Shown piece after piece: positions 6,961-12,486 of a DNA stretch of 12,486 nucleotides; within the stretch, counting starts at the first letter, position 1; each line of letters starts with the position of its first letter. A program made the translations under genes and the position numbers. Origin of the DNA: Pullilachnospira_A gallistercoris (lineage in GTDB: Bacteria; Bacillota; Clostridia; Lachnospirales; Lachnospiraceae). The stretch covers positions 1 through 12,486 of the forward strand of contig DVHM01000112.1 of the NCBI GenBank assembly GCA_018712125.1. The letters run 5' to 3'. The notes under the pieces were generated by a model. The model made no database searches and was not told the origin of the DNA. It was given only the letters and a program-made list of their open reading frames with translations.

Positions 6961-6977
6961 AAAAGGAGGAGAAGAAA

Positions 6978-7547
6978 ATGGCAAAAATCGCGATTTGTAT
7001 GGCAGACGGATGCGAGGAGATTGAGGCGCTGACGGTGGTGGATGTGATCCGCCGGGCGCAGATGGAGATTGTGATGCTCTCCGTTGGCGGCAGCAGAAAA
7101 GTGACCGGATCTCATGGAATCGCTTTTGAGACAGATGATTTGATAGATAACGTCAACTGGGATGAGATTGACGGCATCGTGCTCCCCGGCGGCATGCCCG
7201 GAACGCTTCATCTGGGAGAGAGCGCGCCGGTAACTGACCGGATCAGGGCCTTCGCGAAGGAGGGAAAACTGGTGGCGGCCATCTGCGCGGCGCCCAGCGT
7301 GTTGGGAGACAACGGGCTTCTGGAAGGTAAGAAGGCCACCTCTTTCCCTGGCTTTGAGGACAGGCTGACGGGAGCGGAGTATGTGACGGATCCGGTGGCG
7401 GTGGACGGAAATATCATTACCAGCCGCGGCATGGGGACAGCCATCGACTTTGCGCTGAGCATCGTGGCCTACTTTACCGATAGAGAGACCGCGGCGAGCC
7501 TCGGAGAGAACTTTATGTACGACCGTTTTTGGGAGACGCTGGCGTAG
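6978..7547 (+). CDS. DJ-1/PfpI family protein
   Basis: A 189-residue cytoplasmic protein of the DJ-1/PfpI superfamily, with the flavodoxin-like Rossmann fold. The nucleophile-elbow cysteine is C103 in AAICAAPSVLG, and E16 in the GCEEIEA motif matches the conserved glutamate that tunes the cysteine in human DJ-1 (E18, C106). The LPGGMPGT and SRGMGTAIDFAL segments are also characteristic. Members are annotated as glyoxalase III or deglycase, as redox sensors, or as peptidases; the sequence is closest in style to the DJ-1/YajL/ThiJ branch, so methylglyoxal or oxidative stress defence is plausible but not shown. GGAGGA lies about 7 nt before the ATG. The leader is purine-rich. The next gene has its own promoter, so this is probably monocistronic. 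Confidence 0.92.
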   Translation: MAKIAICMADGCEEIEALTVVDVIRRAQMEIVMLSVGGSRKVTGSHGIAFETDDLIDNVNWDEIDGIVLPGGMPGTLHLGESAPVTDRIRAFAKEGKLVAAICAAPSVLGDNGLLEGKKATSFPGFEDRLTGAEYVTDPVAVDGNIITSRGMGTAIDFALSIVAYFTDRETAASLGENFMYDRFWETLA

Positions 7548-7614
7548 CGGGCAGTCGGAAAACCGCAGCGCGGGAAAACAGTTGAAATTTAAAATTTGCT
7601 TACAGATCTTACCA

Positions 7615-7643
7615 ACATATTTTCTGCCGATCCATCCATACTA
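7615..7643 (+). promoter_or_regulatory. Sigma-G-like (forespore) promoter for the SASP gene
   Basis: CATACTA at 7637-7643 is a full match to the sigma-G -10 element, and ACATA at 7615-7619, 17 nt upstream, fits the -35 consensus (G-N-ATA type) apart from the first base. The gene downstream encodes an alpha/beta-type SASP, the classic sigma-G target. Transcription would start near 7650. I infer sigma-G rather than sigma-F from the spacing and from CATACTA. Confidence 0.72.
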
Positions 7644-7648
7644 TCATT

Positions 7649-7679
7649 AAGATAAATCTTCCTTACAGGGATTTATCTT
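7649..7679 (+). promoter_or_regulatory. Hairpin at the predicted 5' end of the SASP mRNA
   Basis: A perfect 10-bp stem (AAGATAAATC at 7649-7658, complement at 7670-7679) with an 11-nt loop begins about 6 nt after the -10 element, where transcription should start. It is followed by AGAATGAC, not a T-run, so it is not a terminator for this strand. A stem-loop at the extreme 5' end would be expected to shield the transcript from 5'-dependent decay, which fits a spore mRNA, but that is inference. It lies 29 bp before the SASP start codon. Confidence 0.6.
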
Positions 7680-7708
7680 TAGAATGACTAGCAAATGGAG
7701 GTAGAATC

Positions 7709-7915
7709 ATGAACGGATCTTCTAATTCCGGCAGAATGGCTGTACCGGAAGCCAAGGACGCCATGAACCGCTTCAAGCAGGAAGTTGCCAGTGAGATCGG
7801 TGTACCCCTGAAAGAGGGCTACAACGGCGAGCTGACTTCCAAGCAGGCCGGTTCCATCGGTGGAGAGATGGTTAGAAAAATGATCATGAAGCAGGAACAA
7901 GAGATGAGCAAATAA
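7709..7915 (+). CDS. Alpha/beta-type small acid-soluble spore protein
   Basis: A 68-residue DNA-binding protein that coats and protects the chromosome in dormant spores and is degraded at germination. The family signature is seen in full: EVASEIGVPL (25-34), then the second conserved segment SKQAGSIGGEMVRKMI (44-59). The GPR protease site should lie at E25-V26, matching the E-I/V-A-S-E pattern. Length is typical. GGAGG lies about 8 nt before the ATG at 7709. It has its own sigma-G-like promoter and a strong terminator, so it is a single-gene forespore unit. I cannot say which numbered SASP gene it corresponds to, since spore formers carry several paralogues. Confidence 0.95.
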   Translation: MNGSSNSGRMAVPEAKDAMNRFKQEVASEIGVPLKEGYNGELTSKQAGSIGGEMVRKMIMKQEQEMSK

Positions 7916-7940
7916 TCCTGCGTCATACAGTGATAGAAGG

Positions 7941-7985
7941 CAGTCCGTGGAGCCGGAAAAAGCTCCCCGGACTGTTTTCTTTTTC
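7941..7985 (+). terminator. Rho-independent terminator of the SASP gene
   Basis: CAGTCCG (7941-7947) pairs with CGGACTG (7968-7974) and GGAGC (7949-7953) with GCTCC (7962-7966), with one T/C mismatch between the two helices and an A-rich 8-nt loop. TTTTCTTTTT follows directly. This is a textbook intrinsic terminator 25 bp after the SASP stop. Confidence 0.93.
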
Positions 7986-7998
7986 GGCTTTTTCGGGG

Positions 7999-8027
7999 TA
8001 GACAAAACAGATAAAGTCCATTATACT
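7999..8027 (+). promoter_or_regulatory. Sigma-A-type promoter for the oadB-like unit
   Basis: TAGACA (7999-8004) and TATACT (8022-8027) are separated by exactly 17 nt, each matching its consensus at five of six positions. It starts 14 bp after the SASP terminator tract. The predicted start near 8034 leaves an untranslated leader of about 225 nt before the coding sequence. Confidence 0.7.
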
Positions 8028-8033
8028 TATTCA

Positions 8034-8259
8034 CGTAAAAAATAAAGGGAGTAGCCGGCATATTTCTATGTATTTTGTGCGTCAGGACGATGGAGACATT
8101 CCGCATAAAATTTAAATGGCGAGACTTTATTGCAGGCACGGATAGTCTGTGATGGAGTTTTGCTGTTTTTTTGGTTTCCGGGAGGACAGGCAGCGGGCGG
8201 GACGCTGGCTGAGATGACCCGGGTTCGCGTGTCGGCAAAAAAATTTAGGAGGAAAAGTT
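8034..8259 (+). promoter_or_regulatory. Long 5' leader of the oadB-like unit with hairpins; candidate cis-acting RNA
   Basis: With the terminator and promoter upstream, this fills the only gene-free stretch over 300 bp (7916-8259). A short hairpin pairs 8137-8142 with 8146-8151, followed by a T-tract at 8165-8172. A larger one has outer helix CCGGG (8178-8182) with CCCGG (8218-8222) and inner helices CAG+CAGCG (8187-8195) with CGCTG+CTG (8203-8211), interrupted by a G/G mismatch. A GGAGG-type RBS follows, 8 nt before the ATG. I recognise no known riboswitch. Short ORFs of 15-21 codons within it lack good ribosome binding sites. Confidence 0.4.
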
Positions 8260-9396
8260 ATGGATTTCTTAATTGACGGTATTATGTCAGTGACCTGGCA
8301 GCAGCTGCTGATGTATGCGGTGGGTGTACTGCTGATCTGGCTGGCGATCAAGAAGGAGATGGAGCCTTCCCTTCTTCTTCCCATGGGATTCGGTGCGATT
8401 CTTGTGAACCTGCCCGCATCCGGTGTTATTGATCAGACCATGTCCGGTGTGGGAGAAGTTTCCGGTATTATCGAATGGATGTTTAACGTGGGTATCGAGG
8501 CCTCTGAGGCGCTTCCGATTCTTCTGTTTATCGGTATCGGTGCGATGATTGATTTCGGCCCTCTGCTTTCCCAGCCGGTTATGTTCCTGTTTGGCGCTGC
8601 GGCACAGTTCGGTATCTTTATCGCGATTGTGGTGGCGGCTCTTCTGGGATTTGATCTGAAAGACGCTGCTTCTATCGGTATCATCGGGGCGGCGGATGGC
8701 CCGACTTCTATTCTGGTTTCCCAGGTGCTCGGGTCCAACTATGTGGGAGCGATCGCAGTGGCGGCCTACTCTTACATGGCGCTGGTTCCGATTGTTCAGC
8801 CTTTCGCGATTCGCCTGGTAACCACAAAGAAGGAGCGCTGCATCCGGATGGCATACAAGGCAGACACGGTAACGAAGCCCATGCGTATCGCATTCCCGAT
8901 TATCGTTACCCTGATCGTAGGTATGATTGCCCCCATGTCTGTGTCTCTGGTAGGATTTCTGATGTTCGGCAACCTGCTGCGCGAGTGCGGTGTTCTGGGC
9001 AATCTGTCTGACACGGCTCAGAATGCGCTGGCGAACCTGATTACTCTGGTACTCGGAATCACGATTTCCTTCAGCATGCGCGCCGAGGCCTTCGTTCAGT
9101 TGGATACCCTTCTGATTATGGTAATCGGTCTGGTAGCGTTTGTGTTTGATACCATCGGCGGCGTACTGTTCGCGAAACTGATGAACCTGTTCCGCAAGGA
9201 GAAACTGAACCCGATGATCGGGGCGGCCGGAATTTCCGCATTCCCCATGTCTTCCCGCGTGGTTCAGAAGATGGCGCAGGAGGAGTCCCCGGGAAATATC
9301 ATTATTATGCATGCCGCGGGCGCAAACGTGTCCGGACAGATCGCGTCGGTTGTGGCCGGCGGTCTGGTTATGAGCATTGTAGCTTCGTATTTATAA
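8260..9396 (+). CDS. Na+-translocating decarboxylase beta subunit (OadB/GcdB/MmdB family)
   Basis: A 378-residue polytopic inner-membrane protein of the family that couples decarboxylation of a carboxybiotin-bound group to Na+ export in oxaloacetate, glutaconyl-CoA or methylmalonyl-CoA decarboxylases. Motifs: the IGIGAMIDFGPLL segment near residues 90-105, the strongly conserved GAADGPTS with D146 (the Na+-site aspartate, D203 in Klebsiella OadB), and the C-terminal GANVSGQIASVVAGG including N356. About nine or ten hydrophobic helices are visible. The length is close to GcdB/MmdB (about 375) and shorter than OadB (about 430). A strong GGAGG precedes the start. A 39-residue OadG-like peptide follows by 23 bp. 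No alpha (carboxyltransferase) or biotin-carrier gene is present here, so those partners must be encoded elsewhere, or the pump works in another setting. Which substrate enzyme it serves cannot be decided. Confidence 0.93.
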   Translation: MDFLIDGIMSVTWQQLLMYAVGVLLIWLAIKKEMEPSLLLPMGFGAILVNLPASGVIDQTMSGVGEVSGIIEWMFNVGIEASEALPILLFIGIGAMIDFGPLLSQPVMFLFGAAAQFGIFIAIVVAALLGFDLKDAASIGIIGAADGPTSILVSQVLGSNYVGAIAVAAYSYMALVPIVQPFAIRLVTTKKERCIRMAYKADTVTKPMRIAFPIIVTLIVGMIAPMSVSLVGFLMFGNLLRECGVLGNLSDTAQNALANLITLVLGITISFSMRAEAFVQLDTLLIMVIGLVAFVFDTIGGVLFAKLMNLFRKEKLNPMIGAAGISAFPMSSRVVQKMAQEESPGNIIIMHAAGANVSGQIASVVAGGLVMSIVASYL

Positions 9397-9419
9397 AATG
9401 AGAAAGGCGGAAATGCGAT

Positions 9420-9539
9420 ATGATGGAGAATTTTATGATTGCATTGGAGATTATGGCAAAGGGGCTGGCCGGTATTTTCGTCGCCCTGATCATCATTGCA
9501 ATCTGTGTATGGATCATGCAGAAGATTTTTAACAGATAG
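9420..9539 (+). CDS. 39-residue single-span membrane peptide, OadG-like small subunit
   Basis: A short ORF, MMENFMIALEIMAKGLAGIF to KIFNR, ends in TAG at 9537-9539. It has a short acidic and amphipathic N-terminus, one hydrophobic span (about residues 13-33) and a basic end (QKIFNR), predicting one transmembrane helix. OadG (gamma) subunits have such an N-terminal span; usual ones are 80-100 residues with a soluble tail that is absent here. I recall similar very short sequences annotated as OadG-related small transporter subunits beside oadB genes. GGCGG lies 9 nt upstream; the second ATG (9423) could be the start instead. Position 23 bp after the beta-subunit gene and before the shared terminator supports a joint role, perhaps assembly or stabilisation of the pump. 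The reading is good, but the function is inferred from context. Confidence 0.8.
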   Translation: MMENFMIALEIMAKGLAGIFVALIIIAICVWIMQKIFNR

Positions 9540-9570
9540 GACAACCCGATAATGGATTCCGGAATGCTGT

Positions 9571-9603
9571 AAACCGGAGGCACTTAATTTTCTTCCGGTT
9601 TTT
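9571..9603 (+). terminator. Rho-independent terminator after the oadB-like unit
   Basis: AAACCGGAGG (9571-9580) pairs with CTTCCGGTTT (9592-9601), ten pairs with one G-U, around an 11-nt loop, and runs into TTTTT (9599-9603). It lies 31 bp after the stop of the small membrane peptide and ends just before the tig promoter. Confidence 0.82.
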
Positions 9604-9604
9604 G

Positions 9605-9633
9605 TTGAAATACAAAAATCAGTATGATATAAT
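9605..9633 (+). promoter_or_regulatory. Strong sigma-A promoter for tig-clpP(-clpX)
   Basis: TTGAAA (9605-9610) and a perfect TATAAT (9628-9633) are separated by 17 nt, with TG at 9625-9626 giving an extended -10. The -35 starts one base after the T-tract of the preceding terminator. I see no CIRCE or CtsR-type direct repeat (GGTCAAA) near it, so heat-shock control by those repressors is not indicated at this site. Confidence 0.85.
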
Positions 9634-9700
9634 CCTTTAATGATTGCGTGATAAGACAGTACATGTATGGATATATATATGAAGGAGGAAAATGGGTAAC

Positions 9701-11041
9701 ATGAGTGTACAGGTTGAAAATTTGGAGAAAAACATGGCGAAACTGACCGTGGAAGTGGAAGCGGAGCGGTTGGAGAAAGCGCTGGATACTGCATATAACA
9801 GGCAGAAGAAGAGTATCAGCATTCCGGGATTCCGGAAGGGCAAAGTGCCCAGAGTCATGGTGGAGAAGATGTATGGTCCGGAGATCTTCTATGAGGACGC
9901 GGCCAACATTCTGCTGCAGGAGGCGTATCCCGAGGCCTACGATGAGTGCGGCCTGGAGATTGTCTCCCAGCCTTCCATCGACGTGGTTCAACTGGAGAAG
10001 GGAAAACCCTTTATCTTTACCGCGGAAGTTGCGGTTAAGCCGGATGTGGAACTGGGCAAGTACAAGGGCGTTACCGTTACGAAGATTGACACTTCCGTTT
10101 CTGACGAGGAAGTGGACGCTGAGGTGGAGCGTCAGAGAAACAGCAACGCGAGAATGGTGACAGTGGAGCGGCCGGTGGAGAACGGCGATTTCGCTGTGAT
10201 TGATTTTGAAGGTTTTGTGGACGATGTACCCTTTGAGGGCGGCAAGGCAGACAATTACGAGCTGGAGATCGGTTCCCATTCCTTCATTGATACGTTTGAG
10301 GATCAGTTGATTGGAAAGAGCGCAGGCGAGGAGCTGGATGTCAATGTGACTTTCCCTGAGGATTATCAGGTACAGGATCTGGCCGGCAAACCTGCGGTGT
10401 TCAAGGTAAAGATTAACGAAGTAAAGACGAAAGAACTTCCCGAGGCAGACGATGAGTTCGCCCAGGACGTGTCCGAGTTTGACACGCTGGCTGAGTATCG
10501 GGAAGATGTAAAGAAGAAACTTGCGGAGCGCAAGGAAGCGGACGCAAAGCGCACGAAGGAGGACGAGGCGATCGCCAAGATCATCGACAAGTCCAAGATG
10601 GATATTCCGGATCCCATGATCGACATGCAGGTAAGCAATATGCTGAACGATTTTGCCAACAACATGGCGAGACAGGGACTGTCCATGGATCAGTATCTGC
10701 AGTTTACCGGAATGACCACAGAGAAACTGCGCGAACAGATGCGTCCGGATGCAGTAAAGAGAATTCAGTCCTCCCTGGTTCTGGAGAAAATTGCCAAAGA
10801 GGAAAACATCGAGGTAACCGATGAGGATGTGGATGCCAAGATCGAGGAAATGGCGAAGATGTACGGTATGGATGCCGAGCAGATGAAGGGCTATGTCCGC
10901 GATGAGGAGAAAGAGTCCATAAAGAGAGATATCGCAATAGAGAAGGCTGTTGATCTGATTATGGACAATATCAAAGAAAGAGCGAAAGCATCCAGGAAGG
11001 CAAAGGAAGAGGAGCATCAGGAAGAGCAGACAGAGCAGTAA
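9701..11041 (+). CDS. tig: Trigger factor
   Basis: Ribosome-associated chaperone and peptidyl-prolyl isomerase that meets nascent chains at the exit tunnel; 446 residues, normal for the family. The N-terminal ribosome-binding domain carries GFRKGKVP at residues 43-50. The FKBP-type PPIase domain spans about 150-240 (GDFAVIDFEGFVDDVPFEGG to FKVKINEVK), and the helical chaperone arms begin at DDEFAQDVSEFDTL. The tail is highly charged. Two starts are possible: ATG 9692, only 3 nt after AAGGAGG, and ATG 9701, 12 nt after it. I choose 9701 because it gives the family N-terminus MSVQVENLEKN and puts F44-R45-K46 at the same numbers as in E. coli. clpP follows by 23 bp, the classic order. Confidence 0.96.
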   Translation: MSVQVENLEKNMAKLTVEVEAERLEKALDTAYNRQKKSISIPGFRKGKVPRVMVEKMYGPEIFYEDAANILLQEAYPEAYDECGLEIVSQPSIDVVQLEKGKPFIFTAEVAVKPDVELGKYKGVTVTKIDTSVSDEEVDAEVERQRNSNARMVTVERPVENGDFAVIDFEGFVDDVPFEGGKADNYELEIGSHSFIDTFEDQLIGKSAGEELDVNVTFPEDYQVQDLAGKPAVFKVKINEVKTKELPEADDEFAQDVSEFDTLAEYREDVKKKLAERKEADAKRTKEDEAIAKIIDKSKMDIPDPMIDMQVSNMLNDFANNMARQGLSMDQYLQFTGMTTEKLREQMRPDAVKRIQSSLVLEKIAKEENIEVTDEDVDAKIEEMAKMYGMDAEQMKGYVRDEEKESIKRDIAIEKAVDLIMDNIKERAKASRKAKEEEHQEEQTEQ

Positions 11042-11064
11042 AACCGGATGGGAGGTTGTAATAA

Positions 11065-11646
11065 ATGGCGACAATACCCTATGTCATTGAGCAGAACAGC
11101 AGAGGCGAGAGATCTTACGATATTTATTCCCGCCTGCTGAAAGACAGAATTATTTTCCTTGGAGAAGAGGTAAATGAAGTGACAGCCAGTCTGACGGTGG
11201 CCCAGCTTCTGTTTCTGGAATCCGAGGATCCCGGAAAGGATATTCATCTGTACATCAATTCGCCGGGCGGCGTAGTAACTGCCGGCATGGCGATCTACGA
11301 TACGATGCAGTATATCAAGTGCGATGTATCCACGATCTGCATCGGCATGGCGGCCAGCATGGGTGCATTCCTCCTGGCAGGCGGAGCCAAGGGCAAGCGG
11401 TTCGCGCTTCCCAATGCCGAGATTATGATTCATCAGCCTTCCGGCGGAGCGCAGGGGCAGGCCACAGAAATTCAGATCGCCGCGGAGAACATCCTCAAGA
11501 CGAAGAAAAAACTGAATCAGATACTGGCGGAGAACACGGGGAAACCCTATGAGGTGGTCGCTGCGGATACCGAGCGTGATCACTGGCTGGATGCGCAGGA
11601 GGCGTTGGATTACGGTCTGATTGACGGCATCATTACAAAGAAATAA
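11065..11646 (+). CDS. clpP: ATP-dependent Clp protease proteolytic subunit
   Basis: Serine protease that forms a double heptameric barrel and degrades proteins fed by ClpX or other Clp ATPases; 193 residues. The catalytic triad is intact and in canonical numbering: S98 (GMAASMGAF), H123 (MIHQPSGG) and D172 (ERDHW). The NSPGG segment of the oxyanion region is also present. The start MATIPYVIEQNSRGERSYDIYSRLL is the typical processed-type N-terminus of Firmicute ClpP. GGAGG lies 9 nt before the ATG. It is co-transcribed with tig upstream and probably clpX downstream, with which it forms the ClpXP complex. Confidence 0.98.
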   Translation: MATIPYVIEQNSRGERSYDIYSRLLKDRIIFLGEEVNEVTASLTVAQLLFLESEDPGKDIHLYINSPGGVVTAGMAIYDTMQYIKCDVSTICIGMAASMGAFLLAGGAKGKRFALPNAEIMIHQPSGGAQGQATEIQIAAENILKTKKKLNQILAENTGKPYEVVAADTERDHWLDAQEALDYGLIDGIITKK

Positions 11647-11657
11647 AAACAGCAAAA

Positions 11658-11683
11658 GAGGGTACCCCGATCGGGATGCCCTC
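11658..11683. other. Stem-loop in the clpP-clpX gap
   Basis: GAGGGTA (11658-11664) pairs with TGCCCTC (11677-11683), with one T-G pair. After a C/A mismatch, CCC pairs with GGG around a short GATC-containing loop. The plus strand continues with ATTGTGCG and has no T-run, so it is not a normal terminator for clpP. Read on the minus strand, the stem is followed by TTTTGCTGTTTTT, which looks terminator-like, yet no minus-strand gene is nearby. It may be a partial attenuator or an mRNA processing or stability site. Confidence 0.45.
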
Positions 11684-11720
11684 ATTGTGCGTATATGCGT
11701 ATAAAGGATAGGAAAAGATT

Positions 11721-12486
11721 ATGGCAGGAAAAATGAATGACGACAAGGTCAGATGCTCCTTTTGCGGCAAATCCCAGCAGCAGGTCCGCAAACTGATCGC
11801 AGGTCCGAACGGAGCGTACATTTGTGATGAGTGCGTGGAGATCTGCGCGGAGATTATCGATGAGGAGCTGGAGGAGGCCGGCCCCAGAGAGCATAAGGGC
11901 GGCGCTCCGGATTTTGAGATCAATCTGCTGACGCCGGAGGAGATGAAGGCTTTTCTGGACGACTATGTGATCGGACAGGATGAGGCAAAGAAGGTTCTCT
12001 CGGTGGCAGTGTACAATCATTACAAACGAATTATGGCAGATCCATCGGAGATCGATGTGGAACTGCAGAAGAGCAACGTGCTGATGTTGGGTCCGACGGG
12101 ATCCGGTAAGACGCTGCTGGCTCAGACGCTGGCGAGGATGCTGGGTGTGCCCTTTGCCATCGCGGACGCCACCACTCTGACGGAGGCCGGTTATGTGGGC
12201 GAGGATGTGGAGAATATCCTGCTGAAGCTGATCCAGGCTGCCGACTATGACGTGGAAAAGGCAGAGTACGGTATTGTCTATATCGACGAGATCGACAAGA
12301 TCACAAAGAAGTCCGAGAATGTCTCCATCACGAGAGACGTGTCCGGCGAGGGTGTTCAGCAGGCGCTGCTGAAGATTATTGAGGGAACCATAGCTTCCGT
12401 ACCGCCCCAGGGCGGCAGGAAACATCCTCAGCAGGAACTGATTCCCATCAACACGCAGAATATTCTGTTTATCTGCGGCGGGGCCT
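11721..12486 (+). CDS. clpX: ATP-dependent Clp protease ATP-binding subunit ClpX (5' part, runs off the window)
   Basis: AAA+ unfoldase that recognises, unfolds and feeds substrates into ClpP. The first 255 codons are visible and the frame is open to the right edge. An N-terminal zinc-binding domain has C12-x2-C15 and C35-x2-C38. The AAA+ domain shows Walker A GPTGSGKT (124-131), the pore-loop GYVG (157-160) and Walker B IDE (188-190 in IVYIDEIDK). Full-length family members are about 410-430 residues, so about 40 percent is missing, including sensor 2 and the IGF loop that docks on ClpP. AGGA lies 7 nt before the ATG at 11721; M5 is a possible alternative start. It lies 74 bp after clpP, across the stem-loop at 11658-11683. 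Confidence 0.97.
   Translation, partial: MAGKMNDDKVRCSFCGKSQQQVRKLIAGPNGAYICDECVEICAEIIDEELEEAGPREHKGGAPDFEINLLTPEEMKAFLDDYVIGQDEAKKVLSVAVYNHYKRIMADPSEIDVELQKSNVLMLGPTGSGKTLLAQTLARMLGVPFAIADATTLTEAGYVGEDVENILLKLIQAADYDVEKAEYGIVYIDEIDKITKKSENVSITRDVSGEGVQQALLKIIEGTIASVPPQGGRKHPQQELIPINTQNILFICGGA

Noticed and set aside
6839..7024. 61-codon plus-strand frame rich in Lys, Arg and Gly overlapping the DJ-1 start
   Set aside because: Its composition is the direct result of the purine-rich tract, it lacks a convincing RBS, and it overlaps the DJ-1 coding start in another frame.
8178..8222. TPP riboswitch, suggested by CTGAGA (8209-8214) followed by ACCC
   Set aside because: The rest of the conserved TPP aptamer (CTGATCTGGATAATGCCAGCG-type segment and GGGGTGC start) is absent, and the gene downstream is not a thiamine gene.
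8071..8226. Tiny ORFs of 15 and 21 codons in the oadB leader
   Set aside because: Neither has a ribosome binding site at proper spacing, and their peptides show no feature suggesting a regulatory leader peptide.
9584..11074. 496-codon minus-strand open frame opposite trigger factor
   Set aside because: Antisense shadow of tig; leucine- and histidine-rich nonsense without motifs, and it would run through the tig promoter.
1..12486. Mobile elements, CRISPR arrays, tRNA or rRNA genes, defence systems
   Set aside because: No transposase or integrase, no spaced direct repeats, no cloverleaf or rRNA-like sequence, and no toxin-antitoxin or restriction genes were seen on either strand.

Overview
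The window reads as a stretch of a moderately GC-rich, endospore-forming anaerobic Firmicute, most likely a Lachnospiraceae-type Clostridia. The reasons are the gene order hemZ-hisS-aspS, the canonical tig-clpP-clpX block, an alpha/beta-type small acid-soluble spore protein with a forespore-type promoter, a biotin-decarboxylase type Na+ pump subunit, a DUF1653 protein, and strong GGAGG ribosome binding sites. This is a judgement from protein and gene-order resemblance; no database search was run.

Region 1 (1-4664, plus strand) is a tight housekeeping operon: the last codons of an upstream gene (probably an MBL-fold hydrolase), hemZ, hisS (overlapping hemZ by 10 bp) and aspS (13 bp after hisS). 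It closes with an 11-bp stem-loop. Region 2 (4711-6780) holds small accessory genes in mixed orientation: a flavin reductase family protein and an uncharacterised 89-residue protein on the minus strand, then a DUF1653 protein on the plus strand that overlaps tail to tail with a minus-strand CYTH-domain protein. Region 3 (6978-7985) carries a DJ-1/PfpI protein behind a very purine-rich leader, then a monocistronic SASP gene with its own sigma-G-like promoter, a hairpin at the predicted mRNA 5' end and a strong terminator.

Region 4 (7986-9603) is a short transcription unit with a good sigma-A promoter and a long leader of about 225 nt. It encodes an OadB-type Na+-translocating decarboxylase beta subunit and, 23 bp later, a 39-residue single-span membrane peptide resembling a minimal OadG. 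No decarboxylase or biotin-carrier gene is in view. A rho-independent terminator ends it. Region 5 (9605-12486) starts with a near-consensus sigma-A promoter directly behind that terminator and carries tig, clpP and the first 255 codons of clpX, the usual protein-folding and proteolysis cluster.

I see no mobile element, CRISPR array, tRNA, rRNA or phage gene. Most of the window is ordinary core genome. The parts most worth a second look are the orphan OadB plus mini-OadG unit and its long leader, the SASP promoter and 5' hairpin, and the convergent overlapping DUF1653/CYTH pair.
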